Origin: Hepsetus odoe
Lineage: Eukaryota; Chordata; Actinopteri; Characiformes; Hepsetidae
Assembly (NCBI GenBank): GCA_017165825.1
Contig: CM029372.1
Coordinates: forward strand, 24,146,685 to 24,210,684
Reading direction: 5' to 3'
Length of the DNA stretch: 64,000 bases
In this document: one piece after another, positions 48,960 to 60,506 of the stretch
Layout: each line of letters begins with the position of its first letter
How positions within the stretch are numbered: position 1 is the first letter of the stretch
The notes under the pieces: generated by a model
Database searches by the model: none
The model's input: only the letters and a program-made list of their open reading frames with translations
Told to the model about the DNA's origin: nothing
Translations under genes and position numbers: made by a program

Positions 48960-51595
48960 TTGATCCAAGATGGCGGCACGGTTAGATGCAGCGGCCACTC
49001 CGGGGTCCAAACTTTGGTGCTAAAGTCTGTTAAAAGTCTTTCATCCGACTACTTGCACATGAGCGTCACATCCGTGAATGCTCTTAATTATAACTGCCAA
49101 ACACTGCTGGAGCTCAGGAATCAGCCAGGATTCAGTCTTCCAGCAACACGCCGAACTACGTTACGGGAGCTCGGCGTGCTGCGAAGACCAGGCCTTCAGT
49201 CCCCGAGATCGCCTGCTGTACCTGGCCGACTGAGAGGACATCAAGAGCAGTGCGAGAGGAAGCAGAAACGCGGCAAGCGTGCTGAGGTCTGTAAACTTAA
49301 CCTAACTTTAGCGTTAGCTAAAGGCTAACGCTAGCCGACCGGCTATCCCGTCCGTCCTCCTCGCCAGTGTCTGCTCCCTGGATAATAAACTGGACTGTAT
49401 ACGACTCCAGCTGAACACCCAGTGTGAGGACAGAGACTGCTGTGTTTTAGTTTTTATGGAGACATGGCTCAGCAACAGCGTTCCGGACACCACAATCCAG
49501 CTCGCCGGACTCTCTGCGTTTCGCTCGGACAGAAACTCCGCTCTGTAAGGAAAGATTCGCGGAGGGGGGCTGTGTGTTTACGTGAACACACAATGGTGTA
49601 CGAACGCTGTGCTGGTCTCTACACACTGCTCAACACTGCTGGAAGTCCTCACAGTCAGGTGCAGACCGTTTTATCTGCCCAGGGAGTTCTCTACAGTGTT
49701 TATTACGGCGGTCTACATTCCACCCAGCGCTAGCGCTAACAGCGTTAATGCTAACAGCGCGCTGGCTGAACTCTATGGAGCGATCAGTGAGCTCCAAAAC
49801 TCCCATCCGGACGGACTATTTATTGTCGCTGGAGATTTCAACCATGCAAATCTCAAGTCAGTTCTCTCTAAATTTCACCAACATGTGGACTTTGTGTGAC
49901 CGGTGAACTTGCGTTGTGTGATTTTGCACGACAAGGGAGTCTCCTTGGTCTTTCCCCTTTTATTCTGACAATACATACAAAGACACTCCTCCAAATAAGT
50001 GTGGCGCCCACTCCAGCTCCTCTCCCTCGGGGGGAATCGTAGAAAGAAGGAGGGGACAAGGAGGGATCCCAAGTTTATAGGGGCTTACCATAGAAGAAGA
50101 AAAGGGATCAGGAGTGGCTGTAATTAATAATAAGTGCCACCACAGGTTTGGAGGTCCTCACAGTCAGGTAGAGCATGGATAGTTTGGGAATTCAGATTCT
50201 GTGTAATTATAACCATACAATTTAACCTGGTTACATTTGCAACGAGGGGAGAAAACATGCTGGACTGTGTTTACATTTACAGAGCGGCGCCCTGCCCCCA
50301 CCTCGGACACTCAGACTACATCTCTGTGCTGCTGATCCCAGCATACAGACCCATCATCAGGTGTGTGAGGCCCACCCTGAAGCAGGTGAAGACCTGGCCC
50401 ACAGGAGCCATCTCTGCTCTTCAGGACTGCTTTGAACACACCGACTGGGACATGTTTAGGGAGGCTGCAACCTACGGTGACTCCATCAACCTGGAGGAGT
50501 ACGCAGCTTCAGTGACTGGCTACATCAACTGTGTTTTGTGTATTGAGCATGTTACTATCTCCAAGTCCATCATCACATGACCCAACCAGAAGCCATGGAT
50601 CACTACAGAGATGCACAGACTCCTGAGGACCCGGGACAAGGCCTTCAAGTAAGGGGACGAGGCCGCCCTAAGAACAGTGAGGGCAAACCTGTCTCGGGCC
50701 ATCAGAGCAGCAAAGTGAGCTCACGCACAGAGAATCCATGGCCACTTAAGAAACACCGGTGACACGCGGCGCATGTGACAGGACATCCAGGCCCTCACCA
50801 ACTACAGGACATCTCCACCTGCCTGTGGCGGTGACTCCTCCCTCCCAAATGCGCTGAACCGTTTCTACGCATGGTTTGATGCTGTGAACAACACGATAAT
50901 GAGGAAGACCATCACTCCTCCAAACGACCAGGTTCTCTGTCTGACCACGGCCAAGGTGAGAAGATCTCTACTGAGAGTCAACCCACGGAAAGCTGCTGGT
51001 CCAGAAAACATTCAAGGTCTTGTGCTCAGAGGATGTGCAGAGCAGCTGGCAGATGTTCTCACTGACATCTTCAACACCTCTCTGAGCACCACTGTTGTTC
51101 CCAGGTCCATCAAGACCACCAGCATCATTCCTGTGCCAAAGAAATCATCTATCTCCTGCCTCAACAACTATCGTCCCGTTGCACTCACACCTATCATCAT
51201 GAAATGCTTCGAGAGGCTGGTCATGAGGCACATTAAGTCTCAAATCCCCTCCTCACTGGACCCCCTGCAGTTTGCGTACCGTCCCAACCGCTCAACAGAC
51301 GATGCAATCTCCAACTCCCTCCATCTGGCCCTTTCTCATCTGGACAGAAAGAACAGTTACGTCAGAATGCTGTTCATCGATTACAGTTCAGCATTCAACA
51401 CCATCATCCCTCAGCACCTGAGTGAGAAGCTGAGGCTGCTGGGCCTGAACACCTCCCTCTGTAACTGGATCCTGAACTTCCTGACTGGGAGACCCCAGTC
51501 AGTCAGGATCAGTAGCAGCACCTCCAACACCATCACGCTGAACACAGGAGCCCCTCAGGGCTGTGTGCTCAGCCCACTGCTGTTCACATTGATTC
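48960..51595 (+). mobile_element. L2-like LINE, 5' end present, 3' truncated, interrupted by a solo LTR
   Basis: Begins ccaagatggcggcacgg. The APE endonuclease region (about 49350-49890) reads VFMETWLSNSVP, AVYIPPSASA and FIVAGDFNHANLKS. After the solo LTR it resumes ATRGENMLDCVYIYRAA and continues into the reverse transcriptase (50884 onward: NNYRPVALTPIIMKCFERL, GAPQGCVLSPLLF). It stops abruptly after PLLFTL at about 51593, before the catalytic FADD. At least one stop interrupts the endonuclease (near 49547) and others lie at 50578-50760. It cannot encode a functional protein. Confidence 0.9.
49895..50235. mobile_element. Solo LTR inside the LINE endonuclease region, 341 bases
   Basis: Starts TGTGACC and ends GGTTACA, with inverted termini. 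A 4-base duplication tttg lies at 49891-49894 and 50236-50239. Removing it restores continuity of the LINE frame (HVDF followed by ATRGEN). Confidence 0.7.
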
Positions 51596-51673
51596 AATTT
51601 TGTTCTATTTTTGTTTCATCTGTAGTCTGTATTCTATTCTTTTCCTTTCTTGCAATAAATATATAAATATAAT

Positions 51674-51918
51674 AGCAGCGGTGGCCTAATGGTTAGGCAC
51701 TTGACCCCATGATTGGAGGATCCCGTGTTCGAGTCCTAGACCTGTACATTGGCTTGATGTACACCTGAGAAAGGTACCGTGCCCATCATTGCGTGCCGAT
51801 TGCTGGATATGGCTGCCCACTGCTGCACGGCGTGTGGTGGGTTAAATACAGTGAAGCATTTTATTGTGGTGCACTGTACCATGTGGTGTGTGCACAGTGA
51901 TAAACACTTTCACTTCAT
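51674..51918 (+). mobile_element. Full-length SINE, tail type A
   Basis: agcagcggtggcctaatgg, gtgttcgagtcc, tgcccactgctgcacgg, ending aaacactttcacttca. Confidence 0.8.
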
Positions 51919-51919
51919 G

Positions 51920-52550
51920 TTATTTCAGTATGGATTCATAACAGGCCCGTGTCCTTGACAACATCTTGGACCAGCATGGCCAGTTCTCCACCAGCAGGAG
52001 GCAGCCAGCAGCTAATACAATGGATTTGTATGATAAATACATTCCTCTTCCTCCATTGTGTGCTATTATTGAAATATATGACTTCAGACATTGACTTTGA
52101 TTTCATTTAATTAAATCAAGAAAATTTAGTTTTTGGCAAAGAAATATAAGGATGTTTGATATTATTTTTAGGAATGATTTGTGTCATTTGTGCCACAGTT
52201 ATGAGCCTATAATAGGCCTTCCTTGTATGTTTCACTGTACGTGTGCTTTGACTCAGTCGCAAAAGCACACAGACATGATCAGCAGTAAGACTTGTGAGGT
52301 CGATGTGAGGATTTTTTTTTGTTACCTAATCCAAAAATGCATGGATTGCCACGGTGCTCCTGCTCCTGTCACAACCTGCAAAACACATAAGTTACATAAC
52401 AGTATAGCGTTTTATGTTATTGCTTTTAGTTTCGGCAAAAAGAAAATGAGCCTGTATTAAAACACAACAATGTAACAACAATGCGACAATATTAAAGCAC
52501 ATAACTTGTGTGTCTGAAGAAACTTGACAAACTGTTGATTTAGACCATCA
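51920..52550 (+). other. Intergenic, no recognised content
   Basis: Nothing identified. Confidence 0.5.
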
Positions 52551-52554
52551 CTGT

Positions 52555-52660
52555 TCCCTGGGCACTTGATATGGTTGCCCCCTGCTGCACGGTGTGCGTG
52601 GAGGATGCATTTAGTTGCGGTTCACGATGGCATGTAGTCACTTTCACTTTCACTTCAGCT
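52555..52660 (+). mobile_element. SINE tail-A 3' fragment
   Basis: ctgggcacttgatatggttg, ccctgctgcacggtg, gtagtcactttcacttt. Confidence 0.75.
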
Positions 52661-52689
52661 GATTAAAACACAAAGCACAAAGTTCGTAA

Positions 52690-52970
52690 CATCTAAGCAC
52701 AAATGACCCCATCGTGATGTTCTCCATCTTGGCAGTGAAGGAAAGTATACAACAGAACTTTTCTCCAGACAGACAGCAGTGAGAATGGAGCGTGGCCCGG
52801 GTCGAACGAGTGCTGGTTGTTTTGTGTATGCAGTGAGTGGGGAAGATGTCCTGGACAGAGGGGTAAAAGAGCCCAAAGATGGATGGTTGTTGGTACTTGT
52901 GCGCCAAGGTGTTGCAGCTCCCGTACCAGGCTGTGATATAGCTTCCGAGAGCTGATGCAAGCAAGCCTTC
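52690..52970 (-). pseudogene. L2-like LINE ORF2 C-terminal relic
   Basis: Reverse reading YITAWYGSCNTLAHKYQQPS and PSVQDIFPTHCIH corresponds to ITAWYGNCNVLDRK and PSVQDISTTRCIR in the LINE at 32095-33718. Decayed. Confidence 0.75.
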
Positions 52971-53325
52971 GCATTTAAATAAAACCTATTAATCATTCAA
53001 ACGATTCATATCGAGGTACATAAATGTGATTGATTCATTTGCGGCTGTCATATTGAAACCTCACTCTTACTCTTCATTTTCGGAGCCACTTGTCTTAGTT
53101 TGGGGTCACGGGGGGAGTCTATCCCTGCTCTTTAAAACATTATAGTCTCATCATTTTTTCTATATTTAAGTTTATACACCATTTGAAAATGCCAGATGTC
53201 AATGTGTGACTATTTCCTAATGTGAACCCAAAGTGAACTGAGAGCCAGACACCAGGGCTGTTCAGTTCGAGCCATTTCAAAGTCGGCTCCGAATCCAAAC
53301 GACGGCAACATGAGACGATTTTGTG
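52910..53325. repeat. Duplicated segment, copy 1
   Basis: Shares ttaaataaaacctatta, cagatgtcaatgtgtgact, gaactgagagccagacacca and aaagtcggctccgaatccaa with 55640-55925. It has about 130 extra bases (53000-53135) including a tail-B-type fragment. Confidence 0.65.
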
Positions 53326-53339
53326 ATTCAGCACAATCT

Positions 53340-54730
53340 CAAATCCATACACCAAGACATAGAGGACACAGAGGACAACAACAATGTACAGTGATTACCT
53401 ATACATGACTTAACCAAGGTTTAAAGAGCCCGCATTCACTAAACTAGCTTAATTGAGGCGAAACTATGCTCCAGATCCTAATCCAGCTCCTCAAAATGGG
53501 TGGCTGTTTCATCGCAGACAAAGCTGATTTCTTGCTTGGCAAGTCGTGATAACTGAATTTGCGTTTGACCTTTTTTTTTTTCTTTTTTAGAAATACCTCT
53601 AATCATAACCCTGGAAGTTCCCTTCTGAATCTATCAAACCTGTTCCTGGAGTCTTGATGCATTTCTTGAATGTCTTGATTGACTCGATAAGTTATGGATA
53701 ACCTTTCAAAAATTGATTTATGTAGTGCAGCTTAAGCAAGATCATACATGCTCATAGCCCAGAGCTGAGTTCTCTTAAGTATGATGAACAGCAAAATAAA
53801 GTCACATTGATACTGACATTTGTCCCACACACTTTGTCATGTGTCATGCTTGTAATTAAGTAACCATGAGGTCACACACACACACACACTACACATGATA
53901 CATGGAAAAGACCAAAATAAAACTGAAACAATAAGGAGGTTGCTTCACATTATTCAAAGGTGTGTGTAATAATGATTTAGTGAGATCAGTTACAAGACAA
54001 AGGGAACTGTGACGACAAGGTGGGGTTCTGTGGCCGCACTGCTTAGGTCAGAATAACTGAAGGTGCAACCGATTGATAATGTACGTTTTAGTTAGTTTAA
54101 CCATTAGTTTGGTTCGATTCATGCATTTATCTTGACACCGTAGCTTTTTAAATAGCACTTATCAAACATAATGACCACTTTATTGTAAAAATGTACCAAA
54201 CATCTTGTCATATAAGTGAACCAGCTCTTACAGTCAGTACAGGGCAGGTACATTTTGGATTCATCAAGGTACCTACAGTGTCATCGGACGTTTAAAGGTT
54301 CAACTTGGGTTTTGTTCAGTTTTGCAATGTTTTAAAGTTGAACCGGAGTCCAGATTCAGAGTCTAGAATCAGTTCACTCTAAACAAGACATACCTGCATA
54401 GGATATGGTGGAATGATGTGCTGAAGGTATACCCTTGAAGGGACCATCCCGTTGATGCAAGGGGTATCACCCCAGAGAAACCCCGCTCCTGATCACATTA
54501 TTTGGGTGACGGAGCCACAGTGAGATGTTAGTGGACATGGTAGGGCAATGTGGCGCTGGCACAAGGGTTTCAATGATGTTGCTGATGTTCATTGAGGTTG
54601 ACCAGTCAAAATATCCTACCAACAACTTCTCTATGGTCAAAAGCTGACCACTGATAATGGTAAGAGGACGGCAAGCCAAATCTATTAACAGATGGATCTT
54701 TAACAATAGTATGGTGTAGGGCCAAAGTAT
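53340..54730 (+). other. Intergenic, no recognised content
   Basis: A short (CA)n at 53874-53888; otherwise nothing identified. Confidence 0.5.
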
Positions 54731-54734
54731 GAGA

Positions 54735-54985
54735 TTTGTTTAAAGTGAAAGTGACTATATTTGACATGAAACACGGCACAGCCCACAGTTGGGCACAACG
54801 AAGTTCAACCTCTGCTTTTCACCCACACCGTGCAGCAGGGGGCAGCTGTTTAAAGTGCCCAGGAAGCAGTGATGGGGACAGTACCTTGCTCAAGGTTACC
54901 TCAGGGCAACCTACTAGTCTGGGATTCGAGCTCACAACCTTCCGGCCGTGGGGCCTAGTTACTAACCACTAGGTTACTTAGGAAG
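54735..54985 (-). mobile_element. Full-length SINE, tail type A
   Basis: Reverse copy: taaagtgaaagtgactatat, gcagtgatggggacagtacc, gggattcgagctc, aaccactaggttact. Confidence 0.8.
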
Positions 54986-54989
54986 TCTC

Positions 54990-55635
54990 CGTGTGCATCT
55001 CTTACACACGCAAGATTTCTTCTGATTTCGTTGCAACCAGAGTTTTAACTTTTTCTTCTCTTTACACGCTCCGGCGGGACTGACCCTTAAGCATACCCTT
55101 TAAAATTGCACAGTCATTCTCTCTTTTCCAAGTATATGCAAACACAGGCGATGGCTTAGTCTTAGTATTTACAGAAAAATTTTTTTTTTTTAAGTCTAAA
55201 TGGTCTGCTGACTAGAGAAGTCAGAGGGGTTTCCCCACCAAGAGGAAGCTTTTAGAGATTTACTTTTCTTCGCAGAGAAAAAAAAAAAAAATCAGATCGA
55301 TTTCGCAATTAGTTGCTTTGACTCCCCTCAAGTTGTTGACTTTGTTTTATAGGTTGGAGCCTCTGCACGCAAGCTCCATCTGTGGTAAAGTCACAAAAGC
55401 ATTAAGTGCTGTCATGAGCGTAAGGCTATTAATCATGCTTTTCTGAAGAGGAATGATAGCTGTTGTTTACCTAGTGCACATTGCCTTCTCCATGCTCCCG
55501 TGATCCCCAAGGTGAAACCCATTTGAAGCCCTTTAACAAACACAGCCCAAAGACAGTTCACTCATACGTTTGGGAAAAGGTAAGGAGGCATGATTGCGTG
55601 GGATCATGGAAGAAAATCTAAATATACACTTGGTT
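54990..55635 (+). other. Intergenic, no recognised content
   Basis: Poly(T) near 55181 and poly(A) near 55278. Confidence 0.5.
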
Positions 55636-55639
55636 TTCG

Positions 55640-55925
55640 AAGGGTAGTTCCCGTCCCAGGCTGTAACATCGCTTCTGAGAGCTGGTGAAGGCAAGGCTTC
55701 GCTTTTAAATAAAACCTATTACCCCGGCAAGCCCGGCTCGTTAAAACTTTATAGTCTCATATTTTTTCTACTTTTAACTTTATACACCATTTGACAGTGC
55801 CAGATGTCAATGTGTGACTTTCATAACATGAACCCAATGTGAACTGAGAGCCAGACACCAGGAATAGCCATTTTAAAGTCGGCTCCGAATCCAAACAACA
55901 GCAACATGAGTCGATTTTAGTCGAC
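55640..55925. repeat. Duplicated segment, copy 2
   Basis: Direct-orientation relative of 52910-53325, lacking the central 130 bases. Confidence 0.65.
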
Positions 55926-55929
55926 TAAC

Positions 55930-56990
55930 CTCATGGGCCACATTCTCCCTGCAGTGCAGGCTCTGTTTAACGTGCCTCCAAGTCATTCAGTGAATCAAAG
56001 CTCCTGCTGCTGCCCCAGTGATGAAAATGCAGAATGTTTCTTTTCTGAAAGTCAGCCAGCATTCCTGCTAGCTAACATGTTCCACTCAATACAGGCACCA
56101 GCCTTTCTAAATCCCGTGGATGGGCACGATGATTTAGAATTCATAGACTGGTGTTTACTCACTGAAGCTGTTCTTAGAAGTAAAATTGTTTGAGACTCAG
56201 CATTCCAGCTAAATCGGAACTAGTGCCTTGGATCTGGCACCCTTTCTAGGGCTAGGACCCAAATAAGGACAAGCATCTCAGAAAATGAGTGAGCGTGAGT
56301 AGTGTCCTGGAACTACAAAGCATTTTCTAGTAAAAGTTCTTTCCCTCTACATTTTGGATTAGGTTTATGACCGGAAAGTTTTAATTCTTTGGTCCTTAGT
56401 CATAACACCAGTGTGATCTAAGCATCATTCAGCAGTGAATAGGTTTTTTTTTTCTTAAGGTTAGCTGCCCTAAGGTGAATGAAGAGACGGAGTCATGGGA
56501 AACAGGATGGGTCCTTACACTGCTTCAGGATATGACTTTTAATTAGCTATTATTGCCCACTTTGGTAATGACGAGGTAACCAAACCGTTATTCATTCATT
56601 CTGTCACTCGTTTTCCCAAAACAACTGGGATATAGAAGAATGTTTTTCTTTTTTCTGAGATTTTTTTAATGTAAGCTGTAATGTCACATTTCAGGTTTGG
56701 GGGGGGTCAGGATTCCGTGTGACATCACCTCCCATTAAACAAATGGTGTTACAGAAACTCCTGAAGTAATACTGAAACTCTTCTGCCGAAAGCCTCACTT
56801 TGAAACTGAATCCAAAACTTTTAACAAATGCATCAACATTAGCTTCACAGCTTTTTTTGTCTGGGTTTTACAAAACCAATTAAATCATGCTTTCTTTTTC
56901 CACAAAATGCTGAAGCTCTTCCTCAGTTACCACTGGTGCACCTACTGGAGGAGAGGTAATTTTCTGCCCAGCTATATTTAGTGCCCAGCT
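55930..56990 (+). other. Intergenic; unsupported open frame
   Basis: An 86-codon open frame at 55933-56193 has no recognised family or splice signals. Nothing else identified. Confidence 0.5.
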
Positions 56991-56991
56991 A

Positions 56992-57150
56992 AAAAGCGAA
57001 AGTGAAAATTCTTGTCCATTCTTGTCAATTGTCAGCACAGCACACAGTGAACCAGAACGAAATTTAACCCATACACACGTACAGCAGGGAGCAACTATTG
57101 AAAGCGCCCAAGGAGCAGTGAAGGGGACGGTATCTTGCTCAAGGGTACTA
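56992..57150 (-). mobile_element. SINE tail-A partial copy
   Basis: agcgaaagtgaaaattcttg, cccatacacacgtacagcag, gggtatcttgctcaaggg-type core; the head is missing. Confidence 0.7.
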
Positions 57151-57402
57151 CAGACTGCACGTGAAGTTTTCTTGGCGAGAAACAATTATTCATGAAACAT
57201 CCTGGAGTAACCTGTGCAGGTAAACAATCTGAAAGCATAATGTCTAGCTTAGTATTTGTTGATGTGATGAGCCCACTCTGATCATCTGGGAGGGCCGATG
57301 TCCAGATTACTCCATGTAAAAATTTGGGACTGACCAATAAACGTATCCAGTGGCTGTGGCTGACAAGGAATAAATTACTCAAAGTCAATGTATAAGGTTT
57401 CT

Positions 57403-57532
57403 GACGGGGCAGCAGTGACCAGGTGGATTGAAAGGTTTGTGTGTGGGGGTTAAATGCAGAGGATGCATTTCGATGTGTTTCGCCGAGTGCCGTGCTTAGT
57501 TTCACGATGCCAAATAGTCACTTTCACTTCAT
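57403..57532 (+). mobile_element. SINE tail-A copy with the core deleted
   Basis: ggggcagcagtgacc joins directly to gtgtgggggttaaatgcaga and ends atagtcactttcacttc. Confidence 0.75.
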
Positions 57533-57534
57533 AC

Positions 57535-57955
57535 AAGAAACTTCTCAACTTTTATTGGATATATGGTGCCAGTCTAGGTTGCCTACAACTTGACGCAAAG
57601 CCAATCATTGCCACATGCAAGAATTACTATTCTTGCTTGGCCATCGCTGGTTAAACTTCTATTCCAGAAGACCTACATTGATTTATTTCTTTCCCAAATT
57701 AGGTCCCATTTATTGTAAATGAGCAGGCAAATTATGAATTCTCCACTCAATCCTTCTTTATGTTGCTAGTTTGACACACTAGAATACAATAACAATCGCT
57801 CAGTTGCATTTAACTATTGTTGACAACCAAATTTAATAATGAAATGAAAGATATACTGAGGGTTTATCTAAAAAACATTCAAAAATTAAGAAGTTCCCCG
57901 TGACAGAATGCAAAATAGGACTTTTAGGGTGGTGCTTAAACATCTGGGAGCAGAT
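57535..57955 (+). other. Intergenic, no recognised content
   Basis: Nothing identified. Confidence 0.5.
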
Positions 57956-57959
57956 CCAG

Positions 57960-58205
57960 CATTCATGCTGTTGGCCAGCGCTAGTGACTTGGGGACACTA
58001 TGGGGAGCCAGAGGACATCAGTGAGTAGTGGAGTGAGAAGATACTGAGCAAACACCAGCCATGCTGCTCCATTCTGGACCATCTGAAGAGGCTTCACTCT
58101 GCATGTGAGACCTGCAGGCAGATTGGTGCAGTAATCAGGCTGAGAGATAACCACAGCCTGTACCAAGCGTTGAGTACCACCCTGAGTTGGCCAGGTTTTA
58201 GTGAA
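57960..58205 (-). pseudogene. CR1/L2-like LINE ORF2 C-terminal relic
   Basis: Reverse reading LVQAVVISQPDYCTNLPAGL and KPLQMVQNGAAWLVF, then TPLLTDVLWLPI, is the typical ORF2 C-terminus of this clade; fragment only. Confidence 0.75.
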
Positions 58206-58209
58206 ACGG

Positions 58210-59800
58210 CTGCAAGACGGACACGACATGACCATAAGATTCTTTATCTTTCCATCTTTCCATTTGCCTGAACTATACGAACTTTCTTTACAATAATTGT
58301 AGGCCAATGAGTCTTCCTTTTCCAAACTCTGTCACTTCTCACTCACTCATTAAGTAAATGCTAACTCTAGTGATGACTGCGAAGATTTTCTCTGATTGGG
58401 CATTACTCAGTTTTTCATTACGTGACCCAATGATGTTTGGTTACTGGAATCAACTGGCTCAACCTCTTAACTCCTTGCACATCTTGGAGTTTAGCCAATA
58501 AAGGGAATATTTCCATTTACAACATTTTAGAATATTATAAGATTGTTCAACTTACTTTCTGATGTTTCAGCTTGGTTTAGCTCGCTCTATCGGCAAACGT
58601 GTAGATTACGGCAAGCGTAATTTTCTGAAACTGGGAAAATGATCAGGATTGTTTCTGAAATCTCAACATGAGAAATATTATAGATAGACTATTTCGGATG
58701 GCTTTGTCTGGCAGGACATCCTTTTTGCCTTCTTGTCTGAAAAAGAGCGTGATGTAAACTCAATTAAATTAAAAGAGAATTGCTTCAAAAAGCAATTTTA
58801 GGAAGAAAGTATTTAATTTCTGAAATGTGTTAAATTTTCTTGGGATGTATTAATAAAAATACATGTCTTAGGAGTTCATTTCCAGGGAAATGGTGAAAAT
58901 GGCCACGTGGAGCCTGGGAGAACGAGCTAGAGCCAATCTAACTTTAAAAAATGACATTTATTTAGTGTTTACTCATAAATGAAGCTCATCCATAAGAAGT
59001 GTTAAGGAACGAGAGGCAATGGGGGTTTGAAAGAACGATCTTTCTAAGGCTGATAACACAGGTGAGTGAGTGGTGTCCAACATTAAGACACTTCTATGAC
59101 TCCACTTGCTAAACCACCTTTCACCAACATTTCACACCCAGTCCTGTCATCTGCTTGTCTGTTATTCATAATGCAGCTGGGGCATTGGGAGGATGTATGC
59201 TGCAGCTTCTCATGGTTTTCATTTATTTACTCATTTAGACATCTGCCGTGTGTCATTATTTCCTCAGGTCACTTGGTGTGCTGTGAATAATACCTCTGAT
59301 ATTCTGTGACTATTCTGCTGCTCGCAGGCACCATCAATCGTGCTGTTTCTCAACTGGAAAGAGGCTGAACGGCAAACTGGCTGAACAAAAGCTTAACAGC
59401 TGCTCCACAGTATCTGAAAGTCCTAATATTAAGGGAGCGGTGTGTCATTTGTGATCCTGCCCCAGTGTGTGTTTGGGGGGGGGGGGTTGCCATGTGCAGC
59501 TTATAGCACTAGGGTGGTCATTTTTGAAGGAAAAGCATCTCAGTCAGCTCTGCTCATTATGAGATTGGGAGTTCAAAAAGGAATCATTAAATCATCAGGA
59601 GCAATTGAGCTCAATTAGCCGTGGAAGTGGGTCAGGTGGGATTTCTTTATTTTTGGTCAGGTGTGGAAGTGGGTCAGGTGGGGAGATAGATCAGATTTGG
59701 GATTGCCAGGTTTGGCGCTGGATCTGTTGGGGATCTGGGTCAGTTTGTTGTAGGTCAGGTGTGGATTTAGGTCAGGTGTGGTGAAAATGACAGTAGTTAA
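58210..59800 (+). other. Intergenic, no recognised content
   Basis: 59620-59780 has loose repeats of gtcaggtgtgga / gggtcaggtggg. Otherwise nothing identified. Confidence 0.5.
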
Positions 59801-59839
59801 AAGAGGGGGGCAATAAACTGAGTGAAGGTCTGCGACCTT

Positions 59840-59872
59840 CTTTCTTCTTCTTCTTCTTCTTCTTCTTCTTCA
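59840..59872 (+). repeat. (TTC)n microsatellite
   Basis: About ten TTC units. Confidence 0.85.
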
Positions 59873-59921
59873 TCATTAATTCACACACCAGGAACATTTC
59901 TTGGAAAGCTTGATGAGGGTG

Positions 59922-60072
59922 GAGGTGGACTAGTGGGGGGTGCTTGCCTGTGGACCTATGGCTCAAGAGGTCCCAGGTTCAAATCCCACCTCTGGCACTG
60001 CCACCACTGGGTCCCTTAACTGCTCCAGGGGGGCTGTCCCCGAAATTTGGACATGGAAGTCGCTCTGCTCAA
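59922..60072 (+). mobile_element. Second-family SINE, 3' truncated
   Basis: gtggacctatggctcaagag, ggttcaaatcccacctctgg, ggggctgtccccg, atggaagtcgctctg. Confidence 0.7.
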
Positions 60073-60227
60073 TGATGACACATGGGGTAAATTGGCAAAA
60101 GGTCACATGACTGCTGTCCCGGTCCAGACCCCTGGAGAACCCCAGGAACTGACTGTCTGCTTCAGAAATGAAGAGACAGATCTCCCCCAGTTTAACAGAA
60201 AAGAAAAAATGAAAGAACACCCCCCAC

Positions 60228-60274
60228 CCACACACACACACACCCACACACACCCACACACACACACACACACA
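60228..60274 (+). repeat. (CA)n microsatellite upstream of TNFRSF
   Basis: CA repeat with CCA interruptions about 240 bases before the start codon. Confidence 0.85.
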
Positions 60275-60439
60275 GTGTGGCTCTAATATTTCTGAGAATG
60301 ACGTTCGCGCACCGTAACCGTAAATGCGATGCTGTTTTTTTTTTTTTGGTTTTTTTTTTTGCACGCGGATGCCCCCGAGCGGAAGGGTGTGTGCGCGTGT
60401 GTGTGTGTGTGTGTTGGGGGCCGTTCTCTGGCTACGTCA

Positions 60440-60506
60440 GTGAGTTTAGCGTTTAAAGGAGGAGAGAGCGCGCGCTCAGAGATCACAGCGCACTGACAGC
60501 AGCACC
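60440..60506 (+). promoter_or_regulatory. Likely promoter and 5' UTR of the TNFRSF gene
   Basis: Contains a TATA-like gtttaaagg at about 60451 and a gcgcgcgc stretch before the start codon. The assignment rests on position and composition only; no transcript evidence is available. Confidence 0.35.

Noticed and set aside
55933..56193. 86-codon open frame
   Set aside because: Isolated, no known motif and no splice signals consistent with an exon.
325..57532. SINE heads as functional tRNA genes
   Set aside because: They keep A and B boxes but lack foldable acceptor and anticodon stems and are followed by SINE bodies.
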